Source: Apostichopus japonicus
Taxonomy: Eukaryota; Echinodermata; Holothuroidea; Aspidochirotida; Stichopodidae
Assembly: GCF_037975245.1 (NCBI RefSeq)
Contig: NC_092575.1
Span: 25,820,841 to 25,884,840 of the forward strand
Direction: 5' to 3'
Length of the DNA: 64,000 nucleotides
Shown here in pieces: positions 1 to 13,615 of this stretch (position 1 is the first letter of the stretch; each line of letters begins with the position of its first letter). The notes below the pieces were generated by a model. That model saw only the letters and a list, made by a program, of their open reading frames with translations. It searched no databases and had not been told where the DNA came from. The position numbers and the translations under genes were made by a program.

Positions 1-2240
1 AATCTTTCATGGCCTTGTGCCGACCAAACTTTACAAGACATCTTCACTGAAAACAACAGGGAACACCATTCTGCCTTGTATCAACTCAAATTAATCTAGG
101 ATTCTTCACATATCATGTATACAAGCAGTCATCTCACGCACAGGACATCACCATTGCATAGATTCTCTGAGCCTTTGGCAAAAAACACAATGAAAGCTCG
201 AGTGTTGGAGGGATGGAAAACAATGCTCTTCAACCATATAATTTTTCCTGAGGATTAAACACATTCATCTTAAAAATCAGTACCTTTGAGAAATTTCCTC
301 TCTACCGAGATTTGAGTAGTTCATAAATATTCTTCATTCCATTAAGATCAAATATCAACAATACGTGCTTAGAATATTGAAATTGCACACTACTAATGAA
401 ATCAGAAGAAATGATATGAACATTTAGCTAAACCTAACTGAAATAGTGCATGCTGTCCAGGCGTTCAAATTATCGTAGGTCTACTTTCATTTAGGAAGTG
501 AAAATCTCATTTGGCTGCTTCCCCTGCCACCAACCCCCCACCCCACCCGCACGCAAGCTACGGCCGTGTGATCCACATAAATATCAACATAAATTAGCAA
601 AATGCGAATATTAACGTTACTCTCTATATGCATGTTCTATATGCACGCATGTTATAGCTGTGTTCAACTATGTCACAAAACAAGTCCAAGATATCAATAA
701 TTCAAGGATGAAAAAGTAATAAATATCAATATCCACTCTTAAAAAAACCTCTAAATCCCCAAAGCACACAAACCATTGCGTCAAATGGAAAGTGAAAATT
801 GTCGATGACAGGCCAATACGTTCAACATGCTATGCGTTATAAAGATAGTTCGAATCTGCGAAAACTGTCACCGGTGTGATATGATTGACCCGGATTTATT
901 TACTTTCATTTATAACTTATCTCGAATTTATGGCAAACTTCATCATGTTCCTCCGGCAGATGAGTGGCATCGCACATGCTCTAATTTTGCTCTTTGGGGT
1001 AGGGGGGGTCGGCGGGAATAGACAAAAGGGTCCAGTGACTATGAATGAAGCCAAAACCTTAATTTTGTCTTCACTTCTGGGGCAGGAAGAGGGACTACTA
1101 GGGCAATTGCACTACTAGTTTGAATGCTAAAACATGCCCTGATAGTAGTGGGCTTCCATGGAGCTTCAGGTTTTATTCCGTTTTTGCTTTTGGGTCGGTG
1201 TTGGTCGGGTTTTATTTTGACAGTGTTGTAGGGCCGTGACGTTTGAGTTCCGGTTGCCGGGTCACGTAAAAAGGACCAGTACCTAATGCATAGAAGAGTT
1301 ACATGTTTAGGAGTTAGTTTTTGCGAGCCTGTTTATAGGAACAACCATTGTTTCCACAAAGGTATTTACGTATGCAAGCTAGGGTTGCGATTTTTCTCAA
1401 AAAGATTTATGAACGAAAAGGTTTGCCAAAGTAAAAGCTATAATCAAGGTCTTTATGAGAACCGTACACTACTCAAATTAGTATTGATAGGTCTGTTTTC
1501 ATGTAGTTGCATCTGTTGCCTCCATATTATCCAGAGATATATTTGATATTCCCATAGCCCCCGCCCATCATCCTCAACGTACAGTTAAAAACAACTCTAT
1601 AGGAATAATCAACGATTACTGAGTTTGTATCTGTATTGTCAATAAAATAAAGCAAATATGTACATTCCTTTGAAAAGCAAGATAAATCATCAGCTCTCAA
1701 ACCCAGCTTTTCTTGAAGATATTTAATACTTCTATGCATACATGATATAGATACTATGAAGAAAAAACAACAACATTTTCAGCTTCTGTTAATGCTAGAG
1801 CATTCACCACTTACTATTATCAAATATAATAGATTCATATCTTTCCACAAATAATGCTTAGAGGATGTGGTTTGACCAAAGGAAGCAGCAAATTCTAGAA
1901 TTGTTTTGAGCAAACAACTTCAGCCACCGGAGTATACCTTTGATAGTTAGCCAATCTTGATGGGAATTGCTAAATATCACCTTTAAGTAACTGATTGATG
2001 TACAAACTGACACATCAGTCCAAGTGTGAAATGTTAACCAACATTATCCAATGACAAAGAAATCGGCTACGGTTTCTGGATGATTGGAAATCTTTTTCAC
2101 TTCTTAAGGCACCATGTTTACAAAATTTACCAGGTTTTAACATCTGTTGTCCTCAATTGACATTGACTTCACAAAAAAAAAACATTGTAAGAGACAACTG
2201 CTTACTGCATATAAACACTATTTTTACTCATATAGAACTT
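1..2240. other. Gene-free AT-rich stretch
   Basis: No exon with credible splice sites, no RNA gene and no recognisable transposon protein is seen here. The short open frames are unrelated to any family I know and have no supporting splice signals. There is a C-rich tract near 523-552. Confidence 0.5.
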
Positions 2241-3230
2241 CAAATTTCACATTTGTCTTCTGCTGACCTTACATGACCTTTGAATGCCACCAAAACAATA
2301 GCAAGCTTGTACTCACTTTAGGGAAGCGATAAATCCTTCCGGTTTGTCGGCATCAATACGGTTGTTGGGAAATTATGTTAACCAGAATGCAAAAGAGCAT
2401 ACAGGTTTCGATGACTTCATTACAATAGACTTTTGCTTGTTCACCAGAAATAGCTCTTATAGTACTAATGCCGTGAACCACTATTTTGATGTACATTTCA
2501 CTATGACATGATAAACACAGGTCAGTCTACTGTACCAAAAACGATAGGGATCTTGTACCCAATGTGATGCATCCACACACCAAGTATGATAAGTATCTTT
2601 GATTCCTACCTTGAGATATCACGATTAAAGGTTTCATTTTGACCTTTGGTAACCTTAACTGACCTTTTACCTACACGGATATGATTCTTGTACTCGATAT
2701 GAAAAATCCAGATGACGTGTATGAAAACTATTCGTGATTTCTACCATGAGATATCATGTTTAATAGGCCTTCAGAGTTTGACCACTGGTGACCCAGATGA
2801 CACTTGGCTTCACCAAAAATAACAGGGTTCTTCTACTCACTATATTGCATACACGTGTCCGGTATTTAAGTAACCATGCTTCCTTAGAGATATCGTGTTT
2901 ATTAGGTGTTAAGGTTTTGACCTCTGGTGGCCTTTAAACTCCATTGAAAACAACAGAGTTGCTTTACTGAATTATAACACATCCAGATGATAGGTATGAG
3001 AAGTATCCATGCTCCTATCATGAGATAGAGTTTACAAACTGGGTCACATATACACATGCGCGCACGCACGCACGTCATCATGATACATTGATGGTGATTC
3101 TCATCGAAACCAAAACTTACAGCATTCACACAAACATACACGCAAGACACACCCATGCTAAAATTTGTGCACAGGTCACTTCTAATTGTTTGCTTATGAA
3201 ATACAAGAATAGAGTTTACAGTCATATAGA
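2240..3230. repeat. Degenerate tandem copies of a dispersed repeat (about 140-bp unit)
   Basis: The motif 'gacctctggtgacct' followed by a run like 'caaaaacaatagggttct' and 'ttgagatatcgtgttta' recurs with a spacing of about 140 bp, for example near 2640, 2778 and 2920. The copies are diverged. The same sentence of motifs returns at 23222-24020 and 38590-39180, so this is a dispersed family. Its class is unknown to me. Confidence 0.7.
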
Positions 3231-5690
3231 GTATTTACATACATAACCATGTTAGAAGGGGAGAAGATTTTTCTATATAAGTTACTCCTACAGGACTAAT
3301 TAGCATATAGTCCTGTTTTTATAAGCTCAGACTGTAATTCACTATGAATACAGAAATATACTTGCTGACTTCCTCTTCCCCTCTCAAGTAAACAAATTCC
3401 TGGTTACATAACCACTGGTGATTTGTTCATATCATAACTTGCCTACAATAACCCACAATATGATTTCTGTCATTATTCTGGGCAAAATGTTGCTTGCACT
3501 ACATGAATCTTCCATCTAAAATCTCTGATAAGTTTCTCACATTTTCATTTCCTTGTTCTGTCAAGACATTTGTGATGTTTGTGATATTTGTGGAAGAAAT
3601 CTGTGAATTTTTGGTCAGCTTTCTAACAAAAGGGTTCCTGGTGTTTTCAGCTCCTTGATATCTGTTATTCAATCCTCGGAAAGTTGGAAAATATTTGACA
3701 GCAGGGTAGATTGGTCTACATCGAGATGTTCTGATAAGTTCTGCTTTAGCTGATTAAAAGATTTGATGATGACTGTGCGATTGAAAGAAAAAGAAAATGT
3801 ATATTATAATAAATAATAATATATTTAATACATTACTCTACCTTAAAATAATTAAACTGACTCTGTTTTATGCAAACAATATCCAAAAATGTGAGACAAT
3901 ACACCCAGGGGCCAAAAAAACATCAAAGCTCAGAGTTTTCAATGAACCAAAACAATAAAAACTGATAAAACTCTGAGAAAGCATGTTTCCGGCAGGCGGT
4001 TGGCTTTGATTAATTTTGGTTTGTCACAGCAATGTGATTTGAATACAATTTATTTACTCAGTCGTTAAGTGTGTTGCTTTTAGTGATAATTTGATGTTTA
4101 ACACGAAAGTACACACTAACAATTTACATAATTTAGGACTACAGTCCTTAAACATGAGATGGGTACATGTAATCTTACTTTTCGTTCATCATTATTTTAC
4201 GTACTGCCTACAATTCCGTAAATTATGAGATGTTAATCCTACTTTGTAGGGAGGAGTCCAGTCCAGGCTGCAGTTGCCATGTCAACTGGTGGACTGAAGC
4301 TATCAGCTTTCTGCACTACTTGATATTTAAGAACCATTTCTAGTATAGAAATCTGGTAGTGAGTAGAACATGGCAATGAAACATCTTCGGCTGCATGAGC
4401 ATGCTAAGGTAATTAATTACTCACATTCAGGTGGGACGAGCTGGAATGGAGATATGATTTGGTCAATGTCTCGTAACTTTTCAATCTGTGCAAAGTAAGC
4501 ATAAAGGATAGCTCTACGATTCTCTTAATAATACTAGTTTGTGCATAATACACATCTATCAATAAAGACTGCACCTTGAAGTGGGTTTTACTAGCCATTT
4601 TAAGATATGCTAATTAGGACTTACTGTTTATATAGTTTATTTTGTATACATTTGTGATATGAAGACGGCTTGTCATAATATTTCTTCCGGCATTTTAAAA
4701 TGATAGATCAAAACATTTATAATGAAAATCAGTTCATGAAATAGTCATACAAGTCTCTCTTGTCTTAATTCCATAAAATCGTCATGCTTGACCACAGATG
4801 ACAAACTGGTGCATCTCATGTTGCATCTCATGTGTATAAAATATGTGTACGTCATAGCCCTCTTCTGTGTGCCTTAGTAAATATAAGTAAATATTCTCGA
4901 CAAAGAGTCTCTGTCACAGAGTGGTTATTGCCCCTTCTCAGGAAGTTGTAGTGACTTAAATACTGTAGTTTTTTAAATAGAAAAGCAACATAGCATTCCA
5001 GACTTCAGAGAGTGCAGTTGATATGTATTATCCAGGATCTGCACTCCAGCAACAATATTATCATCTCAGAAGAAATCAAGTTTATATTCTACAATTATAT
5101 CTGAAATTTCTCATAATTTGCTGTTCTACCTATTTAATATTTAAGCCCTGAAATAATTGAGGCTGGGCACCAAACGCAGTATAAAGAAAGGTATGAGGTA
5201 TGAGTTATCATGTTGACAAAACATCAACCATCTAGTTCACTGGTAAGGATTTTACAGTATATGATTATTCTTATTCCTAATGCGAATCCCTTGAAGAATT
5301 ATACATACATGTATATATTATAGATTGAGAGCTCTACATGACATTTTGAAATATTTTGACAATCTGCAGGTCATCTGGTATAAATCAAAAAACAAATTGG
5401 CAATCTGAGCAACTTTTGCCAACATTTCAGATAACCTGTTGACCCCTTGAAGCTCAGAGGGTTAAAATGGACGAGGGCAACTTGCGTGTACTTAAAGCAA
5501 CAAACGTATCAACTTTCCTTGAACTTTCCTGGATGACTATATTCTGTTAAAGACTTATAGAGCTCCTTCACAAAACTTACCTAAACTAAATTTGACCAAA
5601 CTATGTTCACCAAAAGTAAATAATACCATTGGAAAAATGACAGATTTATTGTAGCTTTTAATTTAAGATTTATCATCTTTAAGAGGTCTC
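3230..5690. other. Gene-free stretch
   Basis: Nothing recognisable is seen: no exon with matched splice sites and no transposon protein. The base composition is AT-rich and uniform. Confidence 0.45.
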
Positions 5691-6310
5691 AGACTTTGAA
5701 ATATGTTGACCTCTTTTGACCTGTACCAATTTGAACAATTGGGCATCTATCTACCAAGTATGACATTCATTTAACTTGTGGTTGATTAGAGATAGTTTTT
5801 ACAAGCTGTTTTGACTATTTCACATTAAGTTGGGACAATTTTTTTTCTATACTTTAGTATCATGTCCCGCTTCAGATCACTCGTATTGTAAGTACAAGCA
5901 GTATGAATATCATGTTTCTATCAGATCAATGTTAGGAACTGTTTGTACCGTCAATACCAGTGCTTCAAGAACATGATATTTGTACACAGTTTAAAGAGAA
6001 ATTAGCATTAGGAAATTGTCACTGGCTGTTAAGCCCCACCAATTCATGAATATTAATGAGGTCAAAGTTGTTGCTGCAAAGTGCATACTTATGTAGTTAC
6101 ATTACCATATCAAGTATGAACTAAATTGGACATACTGTTGCAGAGATATTGACATTTTATGAAGTTTTGTTAAGTCTGGCCACTCATTAAAATTTATGAG
6201 ATGGAATCCACAAATAAATTGAAACAAATTAAATAGGGCACATCTACGCATCTACCTACCCAGTTTGACATTGATTCAATTGGTTAGTCTTGAGATGTCG
6301 TGTTTACAAG

Positions 6311-7257
6311 CAGTGGCGTAGCCAGGATTTTTTGAGCAGGGGGGCACTGGGGGGTCACAAACTTTCCCTGGGGGTCACAAATTTCCCTAGCTAAAAGTTC
6401 CGCGAGGAGTGGTCATCCCTCTTCGGCAGTTAGAAAGTGCTTTTCTCAGAAAACATTTCTCACAGTTCATATTTCGAGAACATGAGATCACAATATATAA
6501 TCAGTTTCAGTGTAAATCAAACGGCCCATTTCCTGCAATCGGGGGCCTGTAGGGGCCATAGAGTTTTTGTACTATATGTGCCGTGACCGCAATGACGTCA
6601 CCCCCACCCCCTTCCCACTTCTTAGAGAATCGAACCTGCTGACGTTCATGTGCAAAATTCGTCGTTAGCACTTCAATTCCCTCTGGAGAGACAATACATT
6701 TTAATAAATTACCAATGGTCTTAATCTTTTGTTCATTCATTTTCACATGAGAGAAGTAATTTCCTAATCAGACAGGATGAATATTTGGTACATATCTCCG
6801 AAAGTCTGAACATCCTTTTAGTTTCCTTGTTTGGATTCTCCTGTTTTACATGTGTTAACAAACTACGCATGAAGCGAACCTTTGTTCTGTTCATGAATAT
6901 TTGGGGGAATGCTGCTTACCTAAAGTACCAACTCTTCAACGAGACGGACTTCAACGACAATCGGACACTGGCTGTGTTAACGCGGCCGTTTGGCTACTCA
7001 GTCATGAGGAAGTTTTCAAAAAAAGATCAAAACTGATGGCGCTATGCTAGATAAACATAGACACAAGGCTTTTTCTCTCCCTTCGGGAAGGTATATAGAT
7101 TAAAACTTGCGAGGGTAAAGGGCTGCGGCGCTGGACTTGCCTGGAAAGGGCGATGCTTGGTGATAAAAATGTCAAAAGTTGGACCAATTTCCCTCTGGGA
7201 GGGGGCACCTGAGGGTCACGGCTTTGTCGTGGGGCACGTGCCCCCCCGTAGCTACCG
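6311..7257. mobile_element. Non-autonomous hAT-like DNA transposon, 947 bp
   Basis: The element starts with 'cagtggcgtagccagg' and ends with 'ccgtagctaccg', which are imperfect inverted ends. It is flanked by an identical 8-bp direct repeat 'tttacaag' (6303-6310 and 7258-7265), the duplication size of hAT-type transposases. G-runs near the left end and C-runs near the right end add to the terminal symmetry. No transposase frame survives inside. It interrupts the surrounding dispersed repeat and so is younger than it. Confidence 0.75.
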
Positions 7258-7844
7258 TTTACAAGCTTTTCACTGTGATAACACTCTAGCCTCATCAATT
7301 ACTGAATAATGATGGGAATGAAATTCTTGATTATATGACCATGTACCTATCATCAACTGACATCACCATACCAAGTATGAACTCAATTGGATATTTGAAG
7401 AGATATTGCCGTTATAAGAATTTCACTAAGCCCTGCCCACTCAATAATATGCATAAGATGGGACCCACAAACAATGAGGCACATATGCACATCATGTAGC
7501 ATCTTGTACTTCTTGATAAATCGTGTTTACAAACTGGCCGTCACATAAACTCACATACAATCACGATTTCAAAAATTACTGAGCCTTTGGCATCAAAACC
7601 AAAACTTGCACTTTAAGAGAATGCACCCAGAAAACGAAAACGTTGAGTGGTTCTGATGCCTTAACATGGTATTAAGCCATGTTCCTATTTATGAAGTTGT
7701 GCAAGTAAAATGATGAGGATGATGTGTTGACTAATGCAGGAATCAGTTATCATGTTGACAAAGCCTATTTAATGACATAGTATAACAAGAGCCCAATTGG
7801 CACACTGTTTTGTTGAAATTTTATAATTTTGTTCACCCTCAAAA

Positions 7845-8060
7845 CATTGGGCTCAATGAAATGGTGCGCCTACCTACATGGTCCCAAAAATATGCGACCG
7901 AAACTACTGAATCAAAAATACATTTTCCCAAATAAAATAAGCTCCCAAAATGTGGGCCCAAATGGTCCCAAAAATATTGGGACCCCAAACATTCAGGCCC
8001 AAAGAATGTGTCCCAAAATGCATTTGAGCTGGACACAAAATTTGAGTTTACCCGGCCAAA
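7845..8060. repeat. Dispersed repeat, copy 1 ('cccaaaatgtgggccc' family)
   Basis: The motifs 'ctcccaaaatgtgggccc', 'ggtcccaaaa' and 'ccaaagaatgtgtcc' occur here and in the same order at 18480-18700. The two copies are diverged. No coding content is recognised. Confidence 0.65.
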
Positions 8061-8439
8061 ACATGAACCAAAACCAATAGGGCATATCTACTGAACATAT
8101 GGCATCTATCGATCAAGTATGACACTGATTCAACTTGTGTTTGTTGAGATGCCGTTTTCGACGGTCTCCCAGCAAGTCCCACCACTCATAAATATTAACT
8201 AGATAGAACTTGTTGTTACATTAACGTACTATGTAGTTACATCAACATACCAATAATAAACTAAAGCTGACATACTGTTGAAGACATATTGACATGATAT
8301 GAATTAAACCCTACCTACTTATGAATAGTAATAAGGTAAAAGTTGTTGTTGTACAGAACATGTACATAATATGTACTTACACACCATACCAAATATGAAT
8401 TAAATCGGACATACAGTTGAAGAAAGGGGGCCCAATGCT

Positions 8440-9760
8440 CATCGTTACGCCGCTGCAAAGGGTTATTGGTAGACTGAGACTTCTTAAGCTGAAACTAATC
8501 GTTATCGGAATTATTTAATGGTGACGGCGCTGTTCACTTTTATGCCGTCAAAATACGTATACAAATTCAAAGAGTTTAGTGCTTCAGAACAAGCAAAAAT
8601 GTTTGAAAGAGAACGACGTCATTCTCTTTCGTACCAGCTCATCTTGTCGGGTTAGGTTATTTGCGAACAAAGCAGAAATGATGGAAATCTCTCTATAATC
8701 GGTAAAGAAACTACGAAAGTATTTCAATCTACGAAAAAATAGATGTTGTCAAGTTACAGATACGGATCTAGCCTAACCATAGGTATATAACTATGGAGCC
8801 TTCGTAAGTATAACCGGTTTACCGCATTGCCTGGATCAAAGCTACAGGCTATGTGATGTCATTGTATGGGTAAAAATAAGGGAAGCAAAAATCTTCGATC
8901 ATAACTTTAGGCCCACGTGCTTTCAATTTGTATACGTATTTTGACGTCATAAATTTGAACAACGCTGTCAGCATCAAATGAGACAACAACATCAAAGGAG
9001 ACAACAGCATCAAAGGAGAGAGCAACATCGAGGGAGACAACAACATTATAACAGACAGCAAAGAAGTAGACAGCATAATAATTACCCTTTCCGCGTTCCA
9101 CACAAATTCGCTTCACTGATTTGCTTTGCTCTGTTGATTCGCTTTGCTCTGCCGATTCAATTTGCTTTGTAGAGTTGCTTCGCTATACGTTGATTCGTTT
9201 CGTCTGCTGATTCGCTCCTTGTTCACATTTCAGATCGCAGTACGAGTACACATACACACACACGCAGGAAGCAGGTCACTTCAGTAGGATTGATCAGTGT
9301 TTTAGGGGTTAGGTTTGATAGGTTTTTATGGAGACCGATTCCCCTTTGTTTGTATAATATTAAATTAACACTATGTAGAACTAGATAAACACCTAACTGC
9401 TGTGAACAATAGCCTTGATTAATGCCTGGCGGACTTGATAAACCCTTGACCGGAGTCATCAAGCATAACAATAGCTGTGGATTAATATACTAAATTGAAC
9501 TAGTGAAATCAAAAAGGTGATATTATTCCACACCGATTCCCATTGTTTGTGTAATATAATGACTTCCATTGTATGCGTTACCGCCTAAAGTAGTGTAGTC
9601 CTCGCATTATACCCGAAATAACTGCTTAGACTCCGATCGATATCGAGCGAACCTCACTTTATTTACCGACCACGAAGTATCATAACCCAAAATAAACCAA
9701 ATTGAACTAGTGAAAAAGAAAAAGTAATATTATTCTGACTGACAATTAGTAAAAAAAAAG
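8440..9760. other. Gene-free stretch with short low-complexity runs
   Basis: Near 8970-9060 a purine-rich run repeats 'catcaaaggagacaacag'-like units. Near 9105-9210 a run repeats 'ttcgctttgctctg'-like units. Neither looks coding. No exon is supported. Confidence 0.5.
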
Positions 9761-9870
9761 GTTGGGCGAAATGACCAGGCTGGTTGGGCGAAATGACCAG
9801 GCTGGTTGGGCGAAATGACCAGGCTGGTTGGGCGAAATGGCAGTTGGGTGAAATGGTTGTTGGGCGAAGT
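9761..9870. repeat. 22-bp minisatellite
   Basis: The unit 'gttgggcgaaatgaccaggc' plus 2 bp is present three times in perfect 22-bp register from 9761, 9783 and 9805. It starts a fourth time at 9827, followed by diverged part-units down to about 9870. The open frame across it on the minus strand is a by-product of the repeat. Confidence 0.9.
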
Positions 9871-11130
9871 GACCGGTAGGTTTTATGGCGACTGATTCCC
9901 CCACACGCACACCATCACCATCGCATAGATTCTTTCGGCCTTCGGCAAGAAATAAAAAATCAGCAGGCTTCATTTACTTGGAGTTTTTATTTCAAGGTAA
10001 TCTCTAGCAAAAAACCTCTACTAAAAAAGATACATTCCAAATGATACATTTTCCTTAGTCTCACAGATATTACTAGTGACTCAATTACGCAACTGCTAAA
10101 TGTTTTCATGAAGTGCAGAAAACAATTGCTACATATATTATAGCAGCTGTTTATATTTCAAACCAAACTTACATAACCACATTATAAACTAGTTTTTAAT
10201 TTGTTTCTCATCAATATACAGGTTTAACAATGAGTATGTTACTAACATGAACTTAAATAAAACGAGGGAGAAAGTGGCCTAGAAAATCTTGCAAGTCTAA
10301 ACGAGTAGTGCCACACCCTATGTCAAGGAAAATATATCAAATAACAAAACAAAAACCAACTGCTCCCCCTACTGACCCGAGAAAAAAGAAATGTCAACTG
10401 AAATAAGGGACATATCTAAGATCGGATAACAATAAAAGGAACATTCTTAATAGTTACTTGAATTGAATGAGCTATGTTTCTTTTGAAATGAGTGTGGTTA
10501 AACAAAATTCTCAGAGTATTCGGCAAATATTTCTAACAAGTAATAGCACGATAACGTTAACTATGTTTCTTAATGTTAGTCTTATGACGTGGCATGCGCA
10601 TATGTTGGTGGCCTGTCTTGTGTATTGTGTATGTGTAATTCTTTGTTGTTAGAAAAAGAAATCTTTTAAGACGGGAGAATTAATGTTATTTATATATAGA
10701 TCGATAAGTAAAAGTGCCTATATTAACATTGATTAAATCAGGGAAGTTTGGGAATATTGACTGCAGGGAATAGCTTGCTAGTGGGATCATTGTAGTTAGC
10801 AGACGATATATGGCGAATTGCTCTTTTCTGGAGAGTGAAAACGTGTATTATTGTAATATGCTGTGCCAGATTAAACTGTCATGCAGTAATTCAAGTGAGG
10901 ATATATAAGAGTTAAGTTCAATGAACGAAGAATATTCTTAGGTAGTGAATGCTTCAGTTTAGAACGAATTCCAACATCTCTAGCAACAATCATTAAAAAA
11001 GACTTAACATGATTATTCTAGGTTAGACCAGAAGCAATAACATAAACTTGTAGAATTTACCCTATTGAAACACTTTCCATCGATTTTAATGCCAAATGAC
11101 AATTTCTCTGAATATTATATGAAAACCTAT
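9870..11130. other. Gene-free stretch
   Basis: AT-rich DNA with no supported exon or repeat unit. It lies just downstream of the minus-strand LINE fragment that follows and may include its 3' untranslated end. Confidence 0.4.
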
Positions 11131-12239
11131 TTAATTTGTCTTGCTCACATTAAGAGATAGTTTATCAGTAGAAAACCATGAGTAAAATTGAGAATGTTTA
11201 CAGCAAATTATATCATTCATGGTAGGATTGGGGCCAGTAAAGAAAATTATAGTATTGTCCGCAAACAAAATGGTGGAGAAATTCTCTGAAACAAGATAAA
11301 TGCCCTTAACATAAATAATACAGCGCAGAGGTCCTAAAATAGAACCTTTTGAGACCTTTTGGGACCACATACAATATTCAATGGATTTGAATTGACATTA
11401 TTGAATAATGTAAATTGCATTCTATATTAGAAATAACTCACAATCCAACTAAGTGCGATACCTCTTATACCATGATAATGACTTAGTATCATCATAGGCG
11501 TAGGAGGCGGGGGGGCTGGGGGGGCTGCAGCCCCCCCAACCAAAATTTTTGGTGAAAATTAGGGCAATATGGTGATATTTTTTCGGGCACCTACTGAAAG
11601 AAAAATAATTTGCAATGTGTTTTTCATTTTTTTTAGTGAAAATTCGGGCAATATGGTGATAATTTTTCGGGCACCTACTGAAAGAAGAATAATTTGCAAT
11701 GGTTACTTTGCAATGGTTTTTCAATGGTTAAACTGATATTATTATTATTATCGTAACGACTTCCCCAATAATTATAACCAATATGAAAGGGTGATAACAC
11801 GGAAAATAAAACCAAAATTTTCGCGCGCTTCGCGCGCATTCAACATCTTAGTGAGCTTATCATATAAGCATTCATCGGGTAAATGCATGTGATGTAATAA
11901 CCGATGAATGCCTATATGATATGCACATTGAAATGTTGAACGCGCGCGAAAAATTTTTGCTATATTTTTCGGGCAAGTCGTTACAGCCCCCCCAAATCAA
12001 ATTAGGCTCCTACGCCTATGAGTATCATAAATAAAATCTCGTGATCAATGGTGTCAAACGCTTTAGACAAATCTAAGAAAACGCTCACTGAGATCAGTTT
12101 CTTGTCCACTGCGTCACACAATCTATCCAAAGCATTTGTTAAGTCAAGTTCAATTGAGTGTCTTGGACGGAAGCCGTATTGAATTTTAAACAAAACATTG
12201 TGTTTAATAAAATTATGAATACGTTTATAAATTATTCTC
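11131..12239 (-). mobile_element. Jockey/CR1-like LINE reverse transcriptase fragment, split by a transposon
   Basis: On the minus strand, 12193-12021 encodes reverse-transcriptase palm sequence ('FLDLSKAFDTIDHEIL', the first catalytic Asp motif). After the inserted element, 11484-11131 continues with 'HGIRGIALSWIVSYF', 'GSILGPL' and 'ILFADNT', the last a degenerate FADD box. The homology runs on smoothly if the 528-bp insert and one 8-bp repeat are ignored, so the LINE was there first. Stops and the FADN variant show it is dead. Its 5' and 3' limits are not clear. Confidence 0.85.
11493..12020. mobile_element. Non-autonomous DNA transposon, 528 bp, 8-bp target duplication
   Basis: Perfect 14-bp terminal inverted repeats ('cataggcgtaggag' at 11493-11506 and its complement at 12007-12020) are flanked by identical 8-bp direct repeats 'agtatcat' (11485-11492, 12021-12028). 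Both features fit a hAT-like or other 8-bp-duplicating transposase. G- and C-rich runs near the ends pair with each other. Inside there is a 65-bp direct repeat (near 11551 and 11631) and a 'cgcgcg' hairpin region. No transposase is encoded. It sits inside the LINE reverse transcriptase. Confidence 0.9.
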
Positions 12240-12469
12240 TCAAATATCTTGAACTATTCTGAATATCTCACAAATAGATGCTAGATGATGATGAACAGTA
12301 TAACTGACATCTGTTCTCCTTTCTTTTGTGTTGGCTATCTTTTTTTTTTCTTTTTCCTTTTTTTTATGACATTCCAACAAGAGTCTAAACAATGTACAAT
12401 TCATAATAACATATAATTTATGACCAATAGTCAATATTAATGACAACAACAAATAAATCATTAAACTTC

Positions 12470-13209
12470 AAATAAAGATTTCCACTTATGCCATCTGATA
12501 TCAAAAGCATTTTGCTTACAACTAGTTAGATACATAAACTTTTCTTTTAAATAAAAATTCTTTAAATCAATTTTACCATAGTTAAAGGAAGGTTTCTCAT
12601 TTTTAACCTTACTTGCTAAACACAAAATTTCAGAAACAGAAGGATGTTATTAAACACATAGTCTTTGTACAAATAATTTCCAAACAGAACAAGCTCTTTA
12701 CTAACTACAATATTGATGCTCAATTTAATTTAAACCCAGATTTGGAAATCCCTCCATACTTTCTGAATGAAGCTGCATTCCCAAAATAAATGAATTAAAC
12801 TCTCATCTGCCACCCCACAAAAAGTGCACAATGGATCAATGGTTTTGCCAATTTTAACCATGAGAGTATTTGTCCCTAAATCCCTGTTAAGTAGACGAAA
12901 TTGTAACCAACGGAGCTTCACCTCAGAAGTACATTTCCAATTGTATGAGCACACCTTATACCAATCTACTTCAGACAAAATTGGGGACAAGAGCATGTTC
13001 CATTTGTGAATACATTTATATTGGACCTTATTATTTATTAATAAAATATTATAAAACCTTTTACACCCTTTTGGATCCATCAAAACAGTTTTAATATGAA
13101 AGCCTTGAAATGGGAGTGCACGAGAAATATTTATATGGCCTAATAGACCAGAAAAGGATTTCTCTATTGCTTTTTTAATACCATGCACGTGAAGAAAATT
13201 TGTTCTCAC
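12470..13209 (-). mobile_element. Tx1/L1-like LINE ORF2 C-terminal fragment
   Basis: A 159-residue minus-strand frame (13209-12730) ends in a C-terminal zinc-knuckle region of the LINE type: 'LCTFCGVADESLIHLFWEC' (Cys-x2-Cys, then His and Cys). It is preceded by 'WLQFRLLNRDLGTN'-type sequence. Below 12730 the homology continues in another frame to about 12470. It resembles the 3' part of the LINE at 57780-58230 and belongs to a different element from the neighbouring Jockey/CR1-like fragment. It is 5'-truncated. Confidence 0.8.
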
Positions 13210-13615
13210 ATCATATTTTGGCTATCTGATTCGGTCATACCACCTGAAACATTACGAAATGATAAATGATATTCTGTTAACATAAGAACCAGAAAGCAGC
13301 ACGAGTAGTGTTGTCTACAATGGTAGTTAATCATAAATGCAAGTCTATAATTATAAATTGATGTTTGTTATTAATAGTAGGTTTAAAGTTGAAATTTACA
13401 AATAACCAAAGAGATGAAACGACATTTTCTGCAGCTGTAAACTGATTTATGCTTTAAGACAAATTTGAGTTTTGCTTATTTCTTGACATAATTCATTTAA
13501 ATATGTTTTTGTTCATATCAATTGTAGTCAAAACCTCTCAACTCACATATGACTTCAGATATCAGTTATTACAGTTGCAATATTCAAAATATACAGACTG
13601 ACTGAATCTGTCAAT

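Larger units (their letters stand above)
5690..8440. repeat. Composite dispersed repeat block, interrupted by a DNA transposon
   Basis: Phrases such as 'ttaagccccacc', 'atctaccaagtatgacatt', 'acttgtggttg' and 'aatattaatgaggt' recur in the same order near 5740-6230, 7370-7560 and 8090-8400, and again at 24230-25060. The block is a degenerate dispersed repeat. It is cut at 6311-7257 by a transposon whose 8-bp target duplication lies in the repeat phrase 'gtttacaag'. Confidence 0.65.
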
